Positions 59,653 through 64,000 of a stretch of DNA of 64,000 nucleotides are shown here, piece after piece. The notes under the pieces were generated by a model. It did no database searches, was not told the origin of the DNA, and was given only the letters and a program-made list of their open reading frames with translations. This DNA comes from Pseudisothecium myosuroides (Eukaryota > Streptophyta > Bryopsida > Hypnales > Lembophyllaceae). The stretch spans positions 1,056,501-1,120,500 of the forward strand of contig OX637290.1 in NCBI GenBank assembly GCA_951799445.1, given 5' to 3'. The number at the start of each line of letters is the position of its first letter. The stretch's first letter is position 1. The translations under genes and the position numbers were made by a program.

Positions 59653-62600
59653 TCAGTCTCTTCGAGCCATGTGGCTGCTGGACGTCGTTCTCGTCGACAC
59701 AAGCACCGACGAGACATTCCCCAAAGCCGAGGCCGCGGACTCCACATGCTGTAACAAAAATTCATAAATCTTGCGCTTCAAGCGCTCCTTGGTGTCTGCC
59801 AGTTTGGGGTCCATGGCATCCTCCCGCACCTGATCCAGCCAATCATTCACATGCTTCAATTGTGATAACATGGACGCGATCTGGCTATTATCAGCCCTGC
59901 TCACCAATTTCCCCATCTCCCCACCATGAGCAGACCCATTATTATTATTTCCATTACCACCACCACCTCCACTTCCAGTCACTCGAAACCCATTGTCAAG
60001 AGCTCCTTCCATGAACTGCAAGAACCACTTCTGCGCTTCCACATGCACTTGTTTCCCCAGCTCCGCAATCTCATGGAGCTTCTTCGCGTTCTGGAGTCCG
60101 CTGGCATCGGATAGAGCTCCTGCTGCAGCTTCTAGCAAATCCGGAGAGGACTCTTGAGGAGGGGGCTCGGGTTTGGACTCCTTCGAGCCGGAGAGTTTGG
60201 ACAAGAGGCCACCACCACGTAATGGAACGATTTTGCTGCTGGAAGAGCGCTTCACTGGAGACGCGGCGGCAGCAGACTTGGCAGGAGAGAGGTAGCTGAG
60301 TGCCTTCTCCAGCTTCTTCTTCGGAGTGGACTCGGGCGTGGAGGACGACAAGGCCGGTCGAGAAGCCTGGGTGGTGCGGGCGAACAGGGCCGAAGGAGGA
60401 GCGGACGTGGCGAGCTTCAGACCTGCCCCGAGAGGGGGCTCCAGCATGACCATGAGGGGCGGTTGTGCTGGAGCTTGGCGCAGGGATGTGCTTATTCTGG
60501 CTGCCACTTGCCGGTCTTGCTTGGTTTGCAGGGAGAATTGGGCCAGGTCTGATGCGAGCGCTGTGTGGACCCAGGTCGTGGAGGCTTGCTGCCTGTCTGC
60601 TGTTGCTGTTTGAGCCTCTTTGGCTTCGTCTAGATGTGGAGACCCGCCCGCCCGGCATGTGGCTAGCGCTTCTGCTACTGATACAGCTTGGGAAAGGACG
60701 CGGTGGAGGCTCAAAAACTGCTCCACCGTGGCCTGGGGGGAGTCAATCCTTGCTGTGGTGCAGATCTCAGCGAACATGCTGTAAACAGGCAGAAGGGGTT
60801 CCAATTAGATTAAAGATACTTAAATATGCTAGTACTTGAAGGGAGAGGGTGCTGAAACTGTTAGGACCCTGATCCTGTCTTCTGCAACTCATCTTCATAT
60901 AAACATAGTTGGACTTCAAATTAGCAAGTGGTGTAAGCCTGACTCAGCTAAATATCTAGGGCCAGTGCTCTTTGAAGGAAAACGGGGTTGTCTACTGTCC
61001 CTTCAATAGTGGCATACAACCTCCCCTTTTGGATGATTGTAGAAGATTTTCATACATTGAGTAAGAAAAAATTAGTCTAAAGAGATTTTGGCTGAGATAG
61101 TTCAGAAAGTGATGACTTTAATCAGCTCTATACTGAGCTCTCAATGCACATTCCTACATGTCGGTTAAAATGACGGAAAGGGCATCCGCTACCTTAAATC
61201 TACAGTGACTTCAATTCAAAAACATGCGGAAGCATTAGCTATACCTTAAGCTTCGAAGCACACACTCTGCCGCTGAGGCCTCCTGGAGTGCTTCAGCAGC
61301 AGCAGCTGAAGCCACGTCCCGCGTCTGTAAGACGTCCTGCAACCACCAAAACAAAAGAACACCAACATAGAAAACCTCCAATCAGTTTCAGAAATTTGCA
61401 GACGTGAGGGTTTTCAACCGCAATTCCAATCTTTCCAGAATAAGAAATCAACAACAGAGAATCAAGGAGTCTCATAGATACCTTTCCCAGAGACGCTAGA
61501 GAAGCAGGAAGTGAGTCCCAAGACACACTCCCATCAGTCCACCGCTTATTGAGCACCACTTCTTTCAGTCCCCCGGAGAAATCCACAGACGAAGCTGATC
61601 TCTTCGACGGAGGTACATTCGAATCCCTTATACTCGACACTTTTGGAAGCCCAGATGCTGCGGGCTTCCCTGCATTCAAACTCTTGTCCACGGGCTTCGG
61701 TAATGCAACATTCCGGGCGCTGTCACTCAGTCTCCTCACTGCACCCTGAGAATCAAAACAAGTCCATAAACCATTATCAGCTTCCCTTTATAATCACCAG
61801 TTCAACGCAACAGATTCAATTGGGGCACACTCCCACAGGGTTCGAAACGGTACAATACAGCCAAAGCGGCAGTAGTTACCGAGATCTTGTTGCCATTACT
61901 GATGCCATTAGCTGAAGCTCCTTTAGAAGCTGCTGCTGCTTTCTCCTTCACAGCTCCCTCCCAGCTCTTTCTAGCAGCGGGTTTCGTAACACCGACAATT
62001 TCTCCATTTGAAAGTGCACCCCCGAAGGAGCGTCGCTTCACGGGATCCGCTGATTTCTGCAGCAACCCCTTCCCACCGCTCAAGGACCTCCGCACAACAG
62101 GCGACCTGGAGCGGATGACAGTACATAGCGTGGGCGGCTCCTTGTAAGGGATTTTCCTGTCTTCAGGACACGGGACGCGGCCGTTGCGAGTAGGAGCAGC
62201 AGGTTTAGGGGTTAACGGCGTTTTGTGGTCGGCAAACATGGTAGGAGAGGGACTCGTCGGCGCACTGGCGTAATCAGCAAAAATCTTGGACTTCACAATC
62301 CTGCCCTTGGGCCGCGACTGCGACCTCTGATCCTTCGTTGGTGTGGCGAGCACAGCGTTCTCTTTCGCTGTGTTGCGAAACGTGTTGCTGCGAGACAGAC
62401 GCTTCTCGAGCTCCATGTCGAATTTGCGAGCAGCCGAGGAAGACCTGTCCGGGGAGACTGTCATCTCCTCATACTGTACTTGGAAGCTGCTGGAGTTTAG
62501 TGACAACCGCTCGAATCGATCGGACGACAGCCTCGGACCAATGTTGGCGCGAATCGAGTCGTTGGTGGTCTTCTTCGGAGTAGAAGGCTTGCTTTCAGGC

Positions 62601-63007
62601 GGAGACACATGTTTGCTGTTTCCATTTTGTGCAGAGGGGACAACCGTGGCGATCAAATCCTCGGGACTTCCCACACACTGATGCCGCCCTGGTAAAGGAC
62701 GCACCCCGCGCAGCAACGGCACGGGAGATCCCGCCTCTAGGCGATCTATGTGAATGAATTGCCCCAGCTGCAGCTTGTCGCTCAGAATTAGGTCGTCGTG
62801 CTCCTCCGCGAGCGAGACGTAGGTCGCGTGGGAAGAATCCGACACCTTGATGTAGAATCCATGGTTGGGCCACAAGTCGCCATTCGCGAGCGCAGGGACG
62901 ATGCTGATCACTTGCAGAAGCGCAGATCGGTGCTCCCCAGTCGCCTTCACGTCGGAATTGATGTGCTGGAGGAGCTTGATCAAAACGCCCGGCGTGAGAG
63001 TCGCCAT
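59653..63007 (-). CDS. DUF936 family protein
   Basis: Four exons on the - strand (63007-61880, 61745-61482, 61336-61245, 60778-59653) give an 869-residue protein with GT-AG introns and closing phases. Residues 1 to about 115 are the conserved DUF936 head, starting [20 protein letters not shown] and including [16 protein letters not shown] and [16 protein letters not shown] long basic, Ser/Pro-rich middle follows, with SP and TP sites. Near 726-760 and 792-845 are predicted helical conserved blocks ([32 protein letters not shown]), separated by a Gly/Asn-rich run at about 763-776. Plant DUF936 proteins include the microtubule-associated CORD proteins; a cytoskeletal role here is inference. The start at 63007 matches the family N-terminus; an in-frame ATG at 63061 would add 18 residues. 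Confidence 0.92.
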
Positions 63008-64000
63008 CCTCCTAGCTAACCTCGGACGCCGCAACCAGTGGTGGTGTCGCAACAAGACCACCTAACCCTTCTCGTGCCTGTCGACACCGGCGGACATTGT
63101 GAACTCATGGAAACGCAGGGGGCTCACCTCACCTCCTCACCTCCTTCGCTTGCGATCGCTCCCACAACCACACAAAGCTCCGGCGCCACTCCCAAGACGC
63201 AAAAAAAAACATCTTTCCAATTCAACTCCTTTGCTTCCACGCAAAGAACCACACGCCAAAAAAAAATCTCAGCAACACAACACTCGCCGCCCGGATCTGC
63301 GACTCCTTCAAATCTGTGTCCCACGTTCTTCTCTTCCCCACACTGTCCAAAACTCCAGAGACGAATCCTAAATTTTCTTCAGCTTCACCTCACATGATCT
63401 CTTCTCTTCCCTTCCCCCACCACCATTGACCAGAACAACAGCCTCACAACCACCAAGACTCAGTCCGGAATATTGTGCCCGCAATCCTACCTGGAGCATC
63501 AAACGCACGGAAACCAGAGGGTTACCACTTTAACACGCGACCCTAAGTCCCACAATCATGAGCACAGGCAATCTCCCAACCCCCCGGTCACCCCACCTGG
63601 AGGCGAGGTATCCTGCATTAGTAGGAGCGCACGGAAACCTAGACAGTAGTAAGTAGGCCCAACGTTCAAATTCACCTCCAGTACTGTAGCTCTGAACCTC
63701 ATAAACACAGCCTTTTTCAAAAAAACATGCATCGAAGTTAAGAACCTGACCAGATCAATCCACCGTGTGTGAATAACTTACAAACAGCTCATTTTCAAAC
63801 AACTGACTCGCACTCTACCGACGTCCCACCCACCTTTGAAAATCATTCTCTTCAAAACTCCACGACCCAACGGTCGCAAGAAGTACGTCGCAATCCGGCT
63901 CCCAAACAAAAAACCCAACAACGGAACCTCCCTCGAACGAAGTTCGAATACAATAGTGAAGTAGCGAGAGTGCGGAATTGGGAGGAGCGAGGGAGGAGGG
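63008..64000 (-). promoter_or_regulatory. Upstream region of the DUF936 gene
   Basis: Balanced, C/A-rich on the + strand, consistent with a 5' leader and promoter for the - strand gene. The overlapping + strand frames here are unsupported. The end of the window may lie within the leader or promoter; the transcription start is not visible. Confidence 0.45.

Noticed and set aside
60071..60839. Long frames on both strands over the last DUF936 exon
   Set aside because: They are out-of-frame shadows of the GC-rich exon.
1..64000. CRISPR array or bacterial operon structure
   Set aside because: No regularly spaced identical repeats were seen. The genes have GT-AG introns and belong to plant families.

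Overview
The window looks like a low-gene-density stretch of a land-plant nuclear genome. It holds three plant-type protein genes: a PADRE/DUF4228 protein, a plant-type PP2A B'' regulatory subunit with GT-AG introns, and a DUF936 protein. It also carries plant-style MITEs, including Stowaway-like and Emigrant/pogo-like elements. I cannot name the species. Short PP2A introns and long AT-rich spacers packed with small DNA elements would suit a non-flowering lineage such as a moss or lycophyte, but that is inference.

Layout. Bases 1-19750 are AT-rich and gene-free, filled with small non-coding elements. Bases 19751-24900 have a more balanced composition and carry a single-exon PADRE gene on the + strand (20977-21624). 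Bases 24900-50500 are again AT-rich, repeat-filled and without a recognisable gene. Bases 50900-57100 hold a 12-exon PP2A B'' gene on the - strand (51790-56905), reconstructed here exon by exon with all splice phases closing. Bases 57100-59500 hold a GATG-rich stretch, a minisatellite and one more mobile element. Bases 59653-63007 hold a four-exon DUF936 gene on the - strand, with its upstream region running to the window end.

The dominant feature of the spacers is two large groups of non-autonomous elements. Group 1 (15 delimitable copies, about 12 kb) is bounded by TTAA and has termini of the type CCCCTAAAGG, resembling piggyBac-type MITEs. Group 2 (about 13 copies of 200-400 bp) sits in TA dinucleotides and mostly has termini of the type AGGTAG/CTACCT. 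Several Group 2 copies share one body but carry different, internally matched terminal repeats. Elements of both groups are adjacent, share target dinucleotides or tetranucleotides, or are nested. No transposase, reverse transcriptase or LTR element was recognised.

The genes form no operon or obvious pathway. PP2A B'' subunits act in phosphatase targeting, and DUF936 includes microtubule-associated proteins, so a shared cytoskeletal theme is possible but unproven.
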